Of a stretch of 64,000 nucleotides of DNA, positions 15,478-23,995 are shown piece by piece. The position numbers and the translations under genes are program-made. The notes beneath the pieces were generated by a model. The model worked only from the letters and a program-made list of their open reading frames with translations. It was not told the DNA's origin and made no database searches. Positions within the stretch are counted from its first letter, which is position 1; each line of letters begins with the position of its first letter. The DNA lies in the NCBI RefSeq assembly GCF_024628725.1, contig NZ_CP102409.1:777001-841000 (forward strand). Reading direction: 5' to 3'. This DNA is from Ruegeria sp. YS9. Lineage in GTDB: Bacteria > Pseudomonadota > Alphaproteobacteria > Rhodobacterales > Rhodobacteraceae.

Positions 15478-17760
15478 ATGAGACGTAATGTAAACAATAC
15501 AAACGTAACGACCGTTGACGAAATTGTAGTCGAAAACCTCGAAGCTCCGGTGGATGTCGAAATTCAGGTTGATGAGGCCCTTGTCGAAGCCGACGTGACT
15601 GCGCAGCAACAGCAGCAGGACCAAAATGTAGAAAACGCCAACGAGCAAGGCCAGGATCAGGGTCAGGACCAGGGTCAGGATCAAGACCAGGGTCAGGATC
15701 AGGACCAGGGTCAGGATCAGGACCAGGGTCAGGATCAGGACCAGACGCTTAATGCCGGCGACAACACCAACGACAACTCCAACAGCAACTCAATCAACAT
15801 CGATTTCGGCGGCGGTGAGTGGATTCCGCGCGACGATGATCAGGTTGATCTGGACCTCGGCGACTCGGCGACAGTGGGTGACGTGATCACTGCTGGTCGC
15901 GATCTGACCTATGATCCAGGCGATGACATGAATCTGGATGTCTCGATGGATGGCGCCGGAACAGCGATGTCATCCGTGAACAGCCAGGTCGCCAGTCTGA
16001 GTGATGATGACACGTTGGACTCACCAAGCGTATCCAACAATGCCGACTTCTACCAGAACGGCGATGCCAATGGTGGTACTGCTACTGCGGCTGAAGGTAT
16101 CAGCTCGGATGCCGGCGGTGGAAAATCGGGCGACGGTGGAACCAGTTACGGCGGCGCGGCCGATTCATCGACGCTGGGCAGCCACGCGTGGGCTGACGGT
16201 GGCGATACCGGCAGTGCCGATGCCGATTCCAGCGGCGGCCGGGGCGGATCGACCGGTGACGCAAGCAATGCCAGCAACGGTGTTGGTATGGCGGGCGCAG
16301 GATCCGACGGTGACAGTGCCGGCGGAGATGGCGGTGCCGCGGATGGTTCCGCGTCGTCTGACAACGATGGCAGCACAAGTGCCGATGGCAGCGGAACCGG
16401 CGGAGCCGGCGGCAGCGCGGATTCGTTTGGTCTGGGCCTGGGCCTGGGTCTGTCCGGTTCGAATGCATCCGGTAACGCAAACGGCGGTGACAGCGACTCC
16501 GACTCGACCGGAACGGGTACCGGAACGGCAGATAACGCCGCGGACGCGTCCGGCGCGGACGGTGGCGACGGTAATGCTGCGGCAGATGGTTCGGCTTCGA
16601 ACACCAGCGACAGCAACACCGATGCAAATGATGCCACTGCGGGTGACAACACTGCGGATGGCTCTGCTGACAGCGGCGCGGACAGTTCGGCTGACGGCTC
16701 TGGCGGAACCGGAACCGGTGGTGACGGATCCGGCGGTGACGGCTCTGGCGGTGACGGCACCGGTGGCGACGGCACCGGCGGCGACGGCGAAGGTGGATTC
16801 GGCGCGATGGTCGAAGCTGCAATCATGGCTCTTCAGGAAGAGTTGGGCATGATTGACGCCGAAGCAGGCGAAGGCGGCGACGGGACCGGCGGTGACGGCA
16901 CCGGTGGCGACGGCACGGCCGGCGACGGTTCGGGTGGCGACGGCTCGGGCGGCGACGGTTCCGGTGGGACCGCTGACGCGGATTCCGATGCTCAGGGTGT
17001 TGGCGATCAGTCGGCAAGCGGGCCGGACATCGACCAGAGCCCAGGCGACGTGAACGGTGCGGCCAGCAACTCGCAGGACACCGACGGCAGCGGCGGTGAC
17101 GGCGGGTCGAACGCAGCAGATGGCGCAGCGGATGCGGCCGGTACCGGAACATCGGCTGCCGACGGCGACGGCGGCGCGGGCGGCAGCACGACGCCGACAT
17201 CATCGTCTACCGGCAACGGAGCCGGGTCTGCCGACGCGGCCAATACCGCGGGTGGTGGCGGAGCTGCCGACATCTTCGGAGACGCCGACACAAACGGTGC
17301 GGCTGACAGCCTGGCCGAAGCAATTGCCGGATACGGTGGCGAAGGCAGTTCCGACAATGATGCCACATCGACTGGCTCTGGCGATGCAGCTGGTGCGGCC
17401 GACTCGGGTAACGGTGGTGCCGGTGGCGCATCCGCCGCGGACGGCGGAACCAGCGGAGCTTCGATGGGCACTGCAACGTCAGGCGATACCATGGGTGGCA
17501 TGATCACCGGTGGTAACGGTGGCGGCGCCTATTCAGGTGACGGTGGTGCCGGCGGCAATGGTGGTGCTTGGGGCGCGAACAATGGTGGCGATGGTATCGT
17601 AACCGGCGAGTCCTATGCATCGGCTGCGGCTGTCGTTGATACGTCTGCGTTCAACCAGTCGATCATCATGGGCGCCAACGTTCTGGGCAACACGGTCGAT
17701 ACGACCATGGTGGGTGGTTCGATGACCATGTCCCACGCCAGCGACGACACGGACGTTTAA
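15478..17760 (+). CDS. Large acidic Gly/Asp/Ser-rich low-complexity protein, probable type I secretion substrate
   Basis: 760 residues with no Cys, almost no Lys and no N-terminal signal peptide. The order is: an N-terminal Val/Glu/Asp segment (1-57), a Gln/Asp/Gly tandem tract (58-89), an Asn/Asp-rich stretch with INIDFGGGEWIPRDDDQVDLDLGDS (106-130), and long Gly/Ser/Asp/Ala disorder. Two (S/T)GGDG tracts (414-437 and 466-497) flank one amphipathic helix, AMVEAAIMALQEELGMID. The C-terminus is more ordered and contains VDTTMVGGSMTMSHASDDTDV. The composition resembles Ca2+-binding exported matrix or adhesin proteins, but the repeats are 5-mers, not RTX 9-mers. The exporter genes lie downstream. 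The function is unknown. Confidence 0.8.
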   Translation: MRRNVNNTNVTTVDEIVVENLEAPVDVEIQVDEALVEADVTAQQQQQDQNVENANEQGQDQGQDQGQDQDQGQDQDQGQDQDQGQDQDQTLNAGDNTNDNSNSNSINIDFGGGEWIPRDDDQVDLDLGDSATVGDVITAGRDLTYDPGDDMNLDVSMDGAGTAMSSVNSQVASLSDDDTLDSPSVSNNADFYQNGDANGGTATAAEGISSDAGGGKSGDGGTSYGGAADSSTLGSHAWADGGDTGSADADSSGGRGGSTGDASNASNGVGMAGAGSDGDSAGGDGGAADGSASSDNDGSTSADGSGTGGAGGSADSFGLGLGLGLSGSNASGNANGGDSDSDSTGTGTGTADNAADASGADGGDGNAAADGSASNTSDSNTDANDATAGDNTADGSADSGADSSADGSGGTGTGGDGSGGDGSGGDGTGGDGTGGDGEGGFGAMVEAAIMALQEELGMIDAEAGEGGDGTGGDGTGGDGTAGDGSGGDGSGGDGSGGTADADSDAQGVGDQSASGPDIDQSPGDVNGAASNSQDTDGSGGDGGSNAADGAADAAGTGTSAADGDGGAGGSTTPTSSSTGNGAGSADAANTAGGGGAADIFGDADTNGAADSLAEAIAGYGGEGSSDNDATSTGSGDAAGAADSGNGGAGGASAADGGTSGASMGTATSGDTMGGMITGGNGGGAYSGDGGAGGNGGAWGANNGGDGIVTGESYASAAAVVDTSAFNQSIIMGANVLGNTVDTTMVGGSMTMSHASDDTDV
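15649..15744 (+). repeat. In-frame tandem repeat encoding (GQDQDQ)n
   Basis: Three perfect copies of the 18-mer GGTCAGGATCAGGACCAG occupy 15691-15744. A fourth copy with one mismatch lies at 15673-15690, and two shorter 12-nt units precede it. All are in frame and encode GQDQ/GQDQDQ. Copy-number change by slippage would alter the protein length without a frameshift. Confidence 0.93.
16717..16788 (+). repeat. First (S/T)GGDG pentapeptide tract
   Basis: Degenerate 15-bp units encode GGDG repeated with a Ser, Thr or Glu spacer (protein residues 414-437). Synonymous variation between units suggests older amplification than the Gln/Asp tract. Confidence 0.85.
16873..16968 (+). repeat. Second (S/T)GGDG pentapeptide tract
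   Basis: The same unit as the first tract (protein residues 466-497) after an 84-bp non-repeat segment coding for a predicted amphipathic helix. One unit reads TAGDG. Confidence 0.85.
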
Positions 17761-17808
17761 GTCAAAAGGCGGGGCTCGCATTTTCGGGCCTTGCTACCTT
17801 TCAAAAAT

Positions 17809-17835
17809 GCCGGGGCCGCAAAACGCGGCCCCGGC
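17809..17835. terminator. Strong intercistronic hairpin
   Basis: GCCGGGGCCGC (17809-17819) pairs perfectly with GCGGCCCCGGC (17825-17835) around AAAAC. On the plus strand no T-run follows, so it is more likely a pause or 3'-protecting structure between the two substrate genes than a full terminator. On the minus strand it is followed by ATTTTTG and would look like an intrinsic terminator. Confidence 0.6.
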
Positions 17836-17891
17836 CCAACTGAACCCAAAGCGGTAATTACGAGCCGCCGCGGGCAAAAAGGATAACCGAC

Positions 17892-19832
17892 ATGGCACTT
17901 GACGGTATTACGGAAACGATAGCGCATTTTGTTGGAACTTTTGAGCTTACGATAGAACAAGCCCGCCTGCGGGATCAGTACGAGGAGTTCAGCGCCCTGA
18001 GGCGGAAAGCTGAAATAGACGGGCTTGACGAGCCAACCTCGATTCACATCAAAGCTGATCTGGATATCCCGGCGGGCGAATACAAAGCCCTGCCGTTCAA
18101 CTTTCTTCCCTCTCAGCCGGAGCTGCCGTTGCCAAAAGCTCCTGTCGGGCCGGTGCACGAGGCGGTCATCATCCTCAACGGTGACAGCGCGGAGTCCGCG
18201 CGATTTGTTCCAGACAGCATATCCGGCCCGTCTTCCGCACCTGAACTGATCATTCTTCGACCGGATACGGTGCCATTGGGGTCGGCAATGACGTTCACCG
18301 TGCAAAAGGTGGTCATGCGCGACAACGACACGGTGGGGGAAGGGGACTTTCGTGATACCGAGGCGCTGATCGCCCAAGGCGAAGAGATGCTGGACATGGC
18401 GCTGTCGCTTCATGCCGTGGCAGCCCCTTCGCTTTCGCTCGCGGATTACAAGTCGACCGAAATGCTCGAGGCGCTGGCCCAACAGATGACGGCCCCGGCA
18501 AACGCGAATATCGACGGGGTCACGGTACATCAGTTTCATGGGGATGATGCGTTGGGGGTGATCGTGAACGGCAAGTACGTTGACGACGCTCCGGTATGGA
18601 CAGACATCCTGCCTGCGTTCCATCAACCGGAGGAAGCCGGAGAGGATGAGGCCGAGTCCATGCTTCCGGCCGAGTGGGATCAGTCGAAAGATCCTGACTT
18701 TGATGACGGACACCTGGTCGTGACCGGAGGAAACCTTGCGATCAATGCCGTTTCGGCATCTGTGGGTTGGGTTGACGCCCCCTATATCGCCGTCGGAGGG
18801 CAGGCGATCAGCCTGACCGCCATCAGCCAGGTTGCGCTTGTTTCAGATTGGGATGTGGGGGCGCCGGGAACGGGCAGCGGCACCAACGTGATTCAGTCCT
18901 CGAAGATTGAAGTCGAAGGCCGAGATGCCCCCTGGCTGGACAATGGCGCCGGAACAACCGGACAACCTGAGTTCATTGTTGTGGATTGGGTCCACGGTGA
19001 TCTGGTTGTGGCCAACTTCGTCAAACAAGTTATCGACGGCACGGATATCGACAACATACAGACCGAGATTTCGGCCGCATCGACATTGTACGCGTTGGGC
19101 GACAACGAAATGTTCAATGTCACCGACATCGTGCAGCTGGGCAGTTTTTACGACCTGATCATGATCGACGGGAATATGATTTCCGTGGACATGTTGTACC
19201 AGACCAACGTCCTGATGGATGACGATATCATCAGCGGCGGTATGCCCGGCGCAATGGCCGGAGATGATGACAACGTGATCATGAATGACGCGTCGGTCAA
19301 AACGATAGGCGAAGATACACATCAGGGTCTGCAACAGAACCTGTCCGACGCCATGGCGCTTGATCAAACGGACATGGATGCGTTGGAGAACGCGCTGCTC
19401 AACGATCCCCTGTTCGCAGGGATGGAACAGATGCGCGTGCTCAAGATCGACGGAGACTTGTTGCAGGTGAACATCGTTGAACAGGTCACCATGATGCTGG
19501 ATCAGGATCAAATTGACCTGTCCGGTCCCAGTGCCGCCGATACCGAGGTCGTCGCAGGCAGCAACGCCCTGATGAACTCGGTCAATCTGACCAAAATGGG
19601 CGTGGATTCGACGGTAATGGCCGCTGACGGATCTTACTCCGACCTGCTGCTTCATCAGGCCAGCCTGATTGACGTGCCAGACAACCAGGAAATCACAGAT
19701 ATGACCAACGAGGCGATCGCCGCAATCATGGCGGACATGTCTGTGCCGCAACCGGATGCGGCCCTGGCACTGCACGCACAATCCACTGACACAACGACAC
19801 CAGATGACGGCCTGCAATCCATGCTGGCCTGA
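17892..19832 (+). CDS. 646-residue repeat protein, probable second type I secretion substrate
   Basis: An acidic protein without Cys or an N-terminal signal peptide. Residues 1-270 are a mixed N-terminal region, partly Pro-rich. From about 272 to 600, degenerate units recur with the pattern DG-hydrophobic-hydrophobic-x-V-N/D-x-x-x-Q-x-N/T-x-hydrophobic-x-D-x-D. Examples are MIDGNMISVDMLYQTNVLMDDD, KIDGDLLQVNIVEQVTMMLDQD and VHGDLVVANFVKQVIDGTDID. The spacing suggests stacked strands with a regular Gln/Asn ladder. The motif VDSTVMAADGS near 571-581 echoes VDTTMVGGS in the preceding protein. AAAAAGGATAACCGAC precedes the ATG. I do not recognise a named family; secretion is inferred from the adjacent exporter. 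Confidence 0.75.
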   Translation: MALDGITETIAHFVGTFELTIEQARLRDQYEEFSALRRKAEIDGLDEPTSIHIKADLDIPAGEYKALPFNFLPSQPELPLPKAPVGPVHEAVIILNGDSAESARFVPDSISGPSSAPELIILRPDTVPLGSAMTFTVQKVVMRDNDTVGEGDFRDTEALIAQGEEMLDMALSLHAVAAPSLSLADYKSTEMLEALAQQMTAPANANIDGVTVHQFHGDDALGVIVNGKYVDDAPVWTDILPAFHQPEEAGEDEAESMLPAEWDQSKDPDFDDGHLVVTGGNLAINAVSASVGWVDAPYIAVGGQAISLTAISQVALVSDWDVGAPGTGSGTNVIQSSKIEVEGRDAPWLDNGAGTTGQPEFIVVDWVHGDLVVANFVKQVIDGTDIDNIQTEISAASTLYALGDNEMFNVTDIVQLGSFYDLIMIDGNMISVDMLYQTNVLMDDDIISGGMPGAMAGDDDNVIMNDASVKTIGEDTHQGLQQNLSDAMALDQTDMDALENALLNDPLFAGMEQMRVLKIDGDLLQVNIVEQVTMMLDQDQIDLSGPSAADTEVVAGSNALMNSVNLTKMGVDSTVMAADGSYSDLLLHQASLIDVPDNQEITDMTNEAIAAIMADMSVPQPDAALALHAQSTDTTTPDDGLQSMLA

Positions 19833-19873
19833 CCCCCCACCAAGTTTTTATCGAGTGACCAGAAGGTTTGTAT

Positions 19874-22090
19874 ATGTCGATTGTTTTTTCGTCGCGCCGC
19901 CCACTCTTATCCAGTCCCCTGGACAGGCAGGGCGGTTTGGGCCCGAAGCGCCAGCGCGCAGACGGTGGGGCAGATCCCGCGACACGACGGGCCAAAGCCC
20001 GGTTGCACCTGACGCAGGAGATGCGCGTGTCTGTGTCAGATCCAGATTCGCCGGTTGAAACCGAACTACCACAGCAATCCGAAGACCGAAAACGCTCACG
20101 CGAACAACGGCGCGCTGATCCTCCCCGTCAGCGTGCGCAACCGCAACCCGCGCAAAATGAAGACCCGGCGGGTGGCGGCAATGGGGTGGCCGACGCCGAC
20201 GGCCCGGATCCGGCATCTGCCGGGGACTCGACAGCGCGCAAGACCCCCTCTGCGCGCGCTTCCGGTGGGAACGGCATAGGCACCACGATCGAGGCCAAGG
20301 CAAACCAGCCACTGTTGCAAACGAATTCCGGCGGCGGTGATGGGAACGGGCCACCCCAAACCTTCCACAAACGCACCCCGCCCGAAGACTTCCAGCGCAC
20401 GTTGCGCGTTTCGATGCGGGCGATCCGGCGCAATCTTGCGTTTGTTCTGGTCCTGACCTGCGCTACGAACATCCTGATCCTGGCGATCCCGATCTATCTG
20501 TTCCAGATCAGTGACCGGGTTCTGACCAGCCGGTCGCTGGATACGCTGATCATGTTGACGGCCATCGTTGCAGGGGCAGTGGTCTTCCAGTCAGCTTTTG
20601 ATGCGGTGCGGCGGTTCATGCTCATGCGGACGGGGGTTGAAGTGGCGGCCCGGCTGGGCGCACCGGTTCTGAGCGCGGCGGCCCATGCGTCGCTGCATGG
20701 AAACGGGCGCGAGTATCAGACATTGGGCGATCTGCAACAGCTTCGTGGTTTTCTGGTCTCGGGCACGCTGCTTTCGTTTCTGGACGTGCCGTTTGCGCCG
20801 CTGTTCATTCTGATGATTTTCCTGGTGCATCCGGAACTGGGCATGATCGTGGTGGTTACTGCGCTGATCCTGATGACGATTGCGCTGATCAACCAGAAAA
20901 TGACTGCCAAGCCGTTTGCCGAGGCCAACAAGGCACAGTCCATGGCAAACCTGCATCTGGATTCGATGTCTCGCAACAGCCAGATCATCAACGCCCTGGC
21001 AATGATCCCCGAGGCCGTGCGGATCTGGGGGCGGGACACTGCCCAATCCCTGACCTGGCAGGTGCGGGCACAGGACCGCAACGTGATCTTCGCTTCGATC
21101 TCGCGCGCCGTTCGCCTTTTGACGCAGATCGGAATTCTGGGTTGGGGCGCTTTTCTGGCGCTGCAAGGAGAGATCACGGGCGGTATGGTGATTGCGGCCT
21201 CGATCATTGCCGGGCGTGCCTTTGCGCCAATCGAAGGTTCGATTGAAGGATGGAACAGCTACCTGCTGACGCGCGGAGCTTATGGCCGGATCAAGGCGCT
21301 GCTGTCGACTTCGGCCCTGCAATACGAAAAACTGCGTCTGCCACGCCCCGAAGGTCGTCTGGATGTCGAACGCCTGCTCTATGTACCGGGCGGAACCAAG
21401 CGCGTGGTTCTGAACGGCATCACGTTCTCACTGGTTCCCGGCGAAACATTGGCCATCATTGGCAATTCCGGTGCGGGGAAAACCACGCTTGGAAAAACTC
21501 TGGTGGGATCCATCCTGCCCACATCGGGCAGCGTTAGGCTTGACCTGATGGACATCCGAAACTGGGACCCGCGCCAGTTTGGCGAAAGCATCGGCTACCT
21601 GCCGCAGGATGTTCAGCTGTTCCCGGGCACGATCAAGGACAATATCGGCCGGATGCGGGCGGATGCCACTGACGAACAGATCCATGATGCCGCCGTTCTG
21701 GCCGATGTTCATAACATGATTGCAACGCTGCCGCAGGGATATGAGACCGTGGTGGCCGCTGATGGCTCGCCTTTGTCCGGTGGTCAGAAGCAACGTATCG
21801 CACTGGCACGGGCGTTCTTCGGCAATCCCAGAATGGTTGTGCTGGATGAACCGAATTCAAATCTCGACGTCGCGGGGGACAAGGCGCTGGCATGTGCGAT
21901 CGAACAGGCGCGTCAAAGCAAGATCACCGTGGTCGTCATTACGCAAAAGCCAACGCTATTGAGTGTTGTCGACAAGATCATGCTTTTGACCGACGGGCGC
22001 GTGGCCCTGTTCGGTCAGCGTGATCAGGTTCTTCAGCAGCTCAACGGGCCGCGCAAGCAGACTGGAATTGAAGGCCAGCAGGGGGGCTGA
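19874..22090 (+). CDS. Type I secretion ABC exporter (PrtD-like) with long N-terminal extension
   Basis: 738 residues. Residues 1-185 are a polar Arg/Pro/Gln/Gly-rich tail not found in ordinary PrtD/AprD proteins of about 570-600 residues. The transmembrane domain follows (first helix about 187-210, containing NLAFVLVLTCATNILILAIP). The nucleotide-binding domain has Walker A GNSGAGKTTLGK at 530, an ABC signature LSGGQKQRIALARA at 634 and Walker B MVVLDEPNSNLD. No C39 peptidase domain is present, so the substrates need not have a GG leader. The ATG at 19874 follows AGAAGG; internal Met50 and Met181 are alternative starts. The adaptor gene follows after 2 nt. Confidence 0.9.
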   Translation: MSIVFSSRRPLLSSPLDRQGGLGPKRQRADGGADPATRRAKARLHLTQEMRVSVSDPDSPVETELPQQSEDRKRSREQRRADPPRQRAQPQPAQNEDPAGGGNGVADADGPDPASAGDSTARKTPSARASGGNGIGTTIEAKANQPLLQTNSGGGDGNGPPQTFHKRTPPEDFQRTLRVSMRAIRRNLAFVLVLTCATNILILAIPIYLFQISDRVLTSRSLDTLIMLTAIVAGAVVFQSAFDAVRRFMLMRTGVEVAARLGAPVLSAAAHASLHGNGREYQTLGDLQQLRGFLVSGTLLSFLDVPFAPLFILMIFLVHPELGMIVVVTALILMTIALINQKMTAKPFAEANKAQSMANLHLDSMSRNSQIINALAMIPEAVRIWGRDTAQSLTWQVRAQDRNVIFASISRAVRLLTQIGILGWGAFLALQGEITGGMVIAASIIAGRAFAPIEGSIEGWNSYLLTRGAYGRIKALLSTSALQYEKLRLPRPEGRLDVERLLYVPGGTKRVVLNGITFSLVPGETLAIIGNSGAGKTTLGKTLVGSILPTSGSVRLDLMDIRNWDPRQFGESIGYLPQDVQLFPGTIKDNIGRMRADATDEQIHDAAVLADVHNMIATLPQGYETVVAADGSPLSGGQKQRIALARAFFGNPRMVVLDEPNSNLDVAGDKALACAIEQARQSKITVVVITQKPTLLSVVDKIMLLTDGRVALFGQRDQVLQQLNGPRKQTGIEGQQGG

Positions 22091-22092
22091 CC

Positions 22093-23445
22093 ATGAATAA
22101 CCTCGTACCTGTGAACAACTCAGCCAATGATCCCGAAGTCTGGTATGCCGAGGTTCCACGCTCGATCAACAGGTTGATGGTGATCGGGCTGGTCATGCTT
22201 GTCGTGTGTTTCGGCGGTTTCGGGGTCTGGTCTTTCAGTGCCCCGCTGGCCGCAGCGGTCATCGCGCAAGGCAGCTTTGTTGCCACGGGCCGAAACAAGA
22301 TTGTCCAACATCTTGAAGGCGGCATCATCGAAGACATCAAGGTTGTGGAAGGTCAGGCGGTTCAGGCTGGTCAGGTTCTGATGACCCTGGACCAGACCTC
22401 GGCCCAGGCCAATGAGCGTGAGCTGTTTATTCGCAAGCTGCGCCTTCAGGCCATGACCGAGCGGTTGCTGGCCGAGTACGGGGAACGCGACCGCCTCGTG
22501 TTTTCGCAAGAGCTTGTCGAAGCATCCGAAGATCCTGAAGTATTGGCCATTCTGGATGGGCAAAAGCTCAGCTTCGATGTGTCGCGCAAGACGCTGCTGA
22601 ATGACTTGGCGCTGCTGGAACGCAATATGGAAGCGCTGAAAATCCGGTCCAGTGGATTTGAGGCGCAATTGGACAGCATGACCCGGCGTGCCGAAATTTT
22701 GCAGGAGGAGTTTGAGGCCAAAAACCAACTGTTCGAAAAGGGCCTTGTCCGCAAAGGAGAACTGAACACCATCCGTCGTGTCCAGGCCGAAGCCGAAGGG
22801 CAGCAGGCCCGGTTGCAGGCGGAAGCCGCTGAAATCAACCAGATGCTGCTGAAATATGACGAACAGATTGCGCGTACGCGGTCCGCCTATCGTGAGGCCG
22901 CACTGGACGAACTGGGCGTGATCGAAGCCGATCTGGAAAGCGTTCGTGAAAAATCCCGTCAGGCCCGCAGCGTTCTTGATCGGGCCGTGGTGCGCGCACC
23001 GGTGACAGGAACGGTGGTGCGGTTGCATTATCATACGCCGGGCGGTGTGATTGAAACCGGGGAACCGATAGCCGAGATCCTGCCCGCGGATGCGCCCCTG
23101 ATCATCGAGGCACAGATTCCGCGTACCGAGATTGACAGTGTTGTCACGGGGCAGACCGCCACAGTCCGCCTGATCGCATTGAACCAACGCACGACGCCTG
23201 TTTTGTATGGCGAGGTCTTCTATATCTCGGCCGATTCACTGCTTGAGGATTCGACCGGTGTTCCGCAGGAGGTCTATCTGGCACGTGTCTCACTGACCCC
23301 GGATGAGTTGCAGCGCGTGCGCGGCTTTGTTCCGACACCGGGGATGCCCGCTGAAATCATGATCCAAACCGAAGAACGCACCTTTGCGGCCTATATCGCC
23401 AAACCGGTATCAGACAGCATGTCGCGCGCGTTTCGCGAGCAGTAA
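22093..23445 (+). CDS. HlyD-family type I secretion membrane fusion protein
   Basis: 450 residues. One inner-membrane helix (about 29-50), a lipoyl-like half motif GGIIEDIKVVEGQAVQAGQVLMTLD, a long periplasmic coiled coil (about 125-290), a second lipoyl half RAVVRAPVTGTVVRLHYHTPGGVI and a beta-barrel domain ending GMPAEIMIQTEERTFAAYIAKP. It bridges the ABC exporter to an outer-membrane TolC-like channel, which is not encoded in the window. The 2-nt gap indicates cotranscription with the ABC gene. Length and domain order are normal for PrtE/HlyD adaptors. Confidence 0.94.
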   Translation: MNNLVPVNNSANDPEVWYAEVPRSINRLMVIGLVMLVVCFGGFGVWSFSAPLAAAVIAQGSFVATGRNKIVQHLEGGIIEDIKVVEGQAVQAGQVLMTLDQTSAQANERELFIRKLRLQAMTERLLAEYGERDRLVFSQELVEASEDPEVLAILDGQKLSFDVSRKTLLNDLALLERNMEALKIRSSGFEAQLDSMTRRAEILQEEFEAKNQLFEKGLVRKGELNTIRRVQAEAEGQQARLQAEAAEINQMLLKYDEQIARTRSAYREAALDELGVIEADLESVREKSRQARSVLDRAVVRAPVTGTVVRLHYHTPGGVIETGEPIAEILPADAPLIIEAQIPRTEIDSVVTGQTATVRLIALNQRTTPVLYGEVFYISADSLLEDSTGVPQEVYLARVSLTPDELQRVRGFVPTPGMPAEIMIQTEERTFAAYIAKPVSDSMSRAFREQ

Positions 23446-23524
23446 CACCTGCGTTCCCCTCCATGTCGGGACCTTCCGGAATTCGCATGTTAACCTCTGC
23501 GCTGTGACGTAAAGGAGAACTCGT

Positions 23525-23902
23525 ATGACGGTGACGGTCAAAGAGATGATGGAGGCGGCCAACGCTGTGGTCGAACGTGTCGATGCAGCCCAGGCAAAGA
23601 CGATGACCGAACAGGGGGGGCTGCTGTTGGACATACGCGATGCGAATGAGCTGGAACAGACGGGCCGCGCCGCCGGGGCGCATCACATACCTCGTGGCAT
23701 GCTGGAGTTTCGGGCAGATGATACATTGCAATCACATGACCCTGAACTGCGCAAGGATCGCCCCATAGTGTTGTACTGCGCATCGGGTGGGCGCGCGGCC
23801 TTGGCCGGAAAACTTCTGAAGGATATGGGATACCAGAGGGTGTACAATCTTGGGGGATTGACGGACTGGGTGAATGGGGGCGGTGAAATCGCCAAATCCT
23901 AG
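23525..23902 (+). CDS. Single-domain rhodanese-like sulfurtransferase
   Basis: A 125-residue cytoplasmic protein. The rhodanese fold motifs LLLDIRDANELEQTGRAAGAHHIPRG and VLYCASGGRAALAGKLLKDMGY are present, and Cys in YCASGGRA is the persulfide-forming active residue. NLGGLTDWVNGGGE is the usual C-terminal motif. AAAGGAG precedes the ATG. It stands alone between the exporter operon and a small membrane protein. Sulfur transfer is a family inference; a link to Sox metabolism is possible but unproven. Confidence 0.9.
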   Translation: MTVTVKEMMEAANAVVERVDAAQAKTMTEQGGLLLDIRDANELEQTGRAAGAHHIPRGMLEFRADDTLQSHDPELRKDRPIVLYCASGGRAALAGKLLKDMGYQRVYNLGGLTDWVNGGGEIAKS

Positions 23903-23995
23903 CTTCGGAACCGTCTGCATCTGACACAAATCAAAGCGCAACATATTCGAATCGTGAAATATTTGGCCGGAAGCCATCAAAAGGAAAGCCCGGCC

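Noticed and set aside
15649..15744. CRISPR-like repeat array
   Set aside because: Units are 18 bp, contiguous and in frame inside a coding region, with no spacers.
16100..16822. Long alternative frames in the Gly/Asp-rich gene
   Set aside because: Caused by the repetitive GC-rich codons; the main frame has biased third positions and fits the annotation.
16717..16968. RTX nonapeptide repeats
   Set aside because: The period is 5 residues (S/TGGDG), not GGxGxDxUx of 9, so it is not a classic RTX array.
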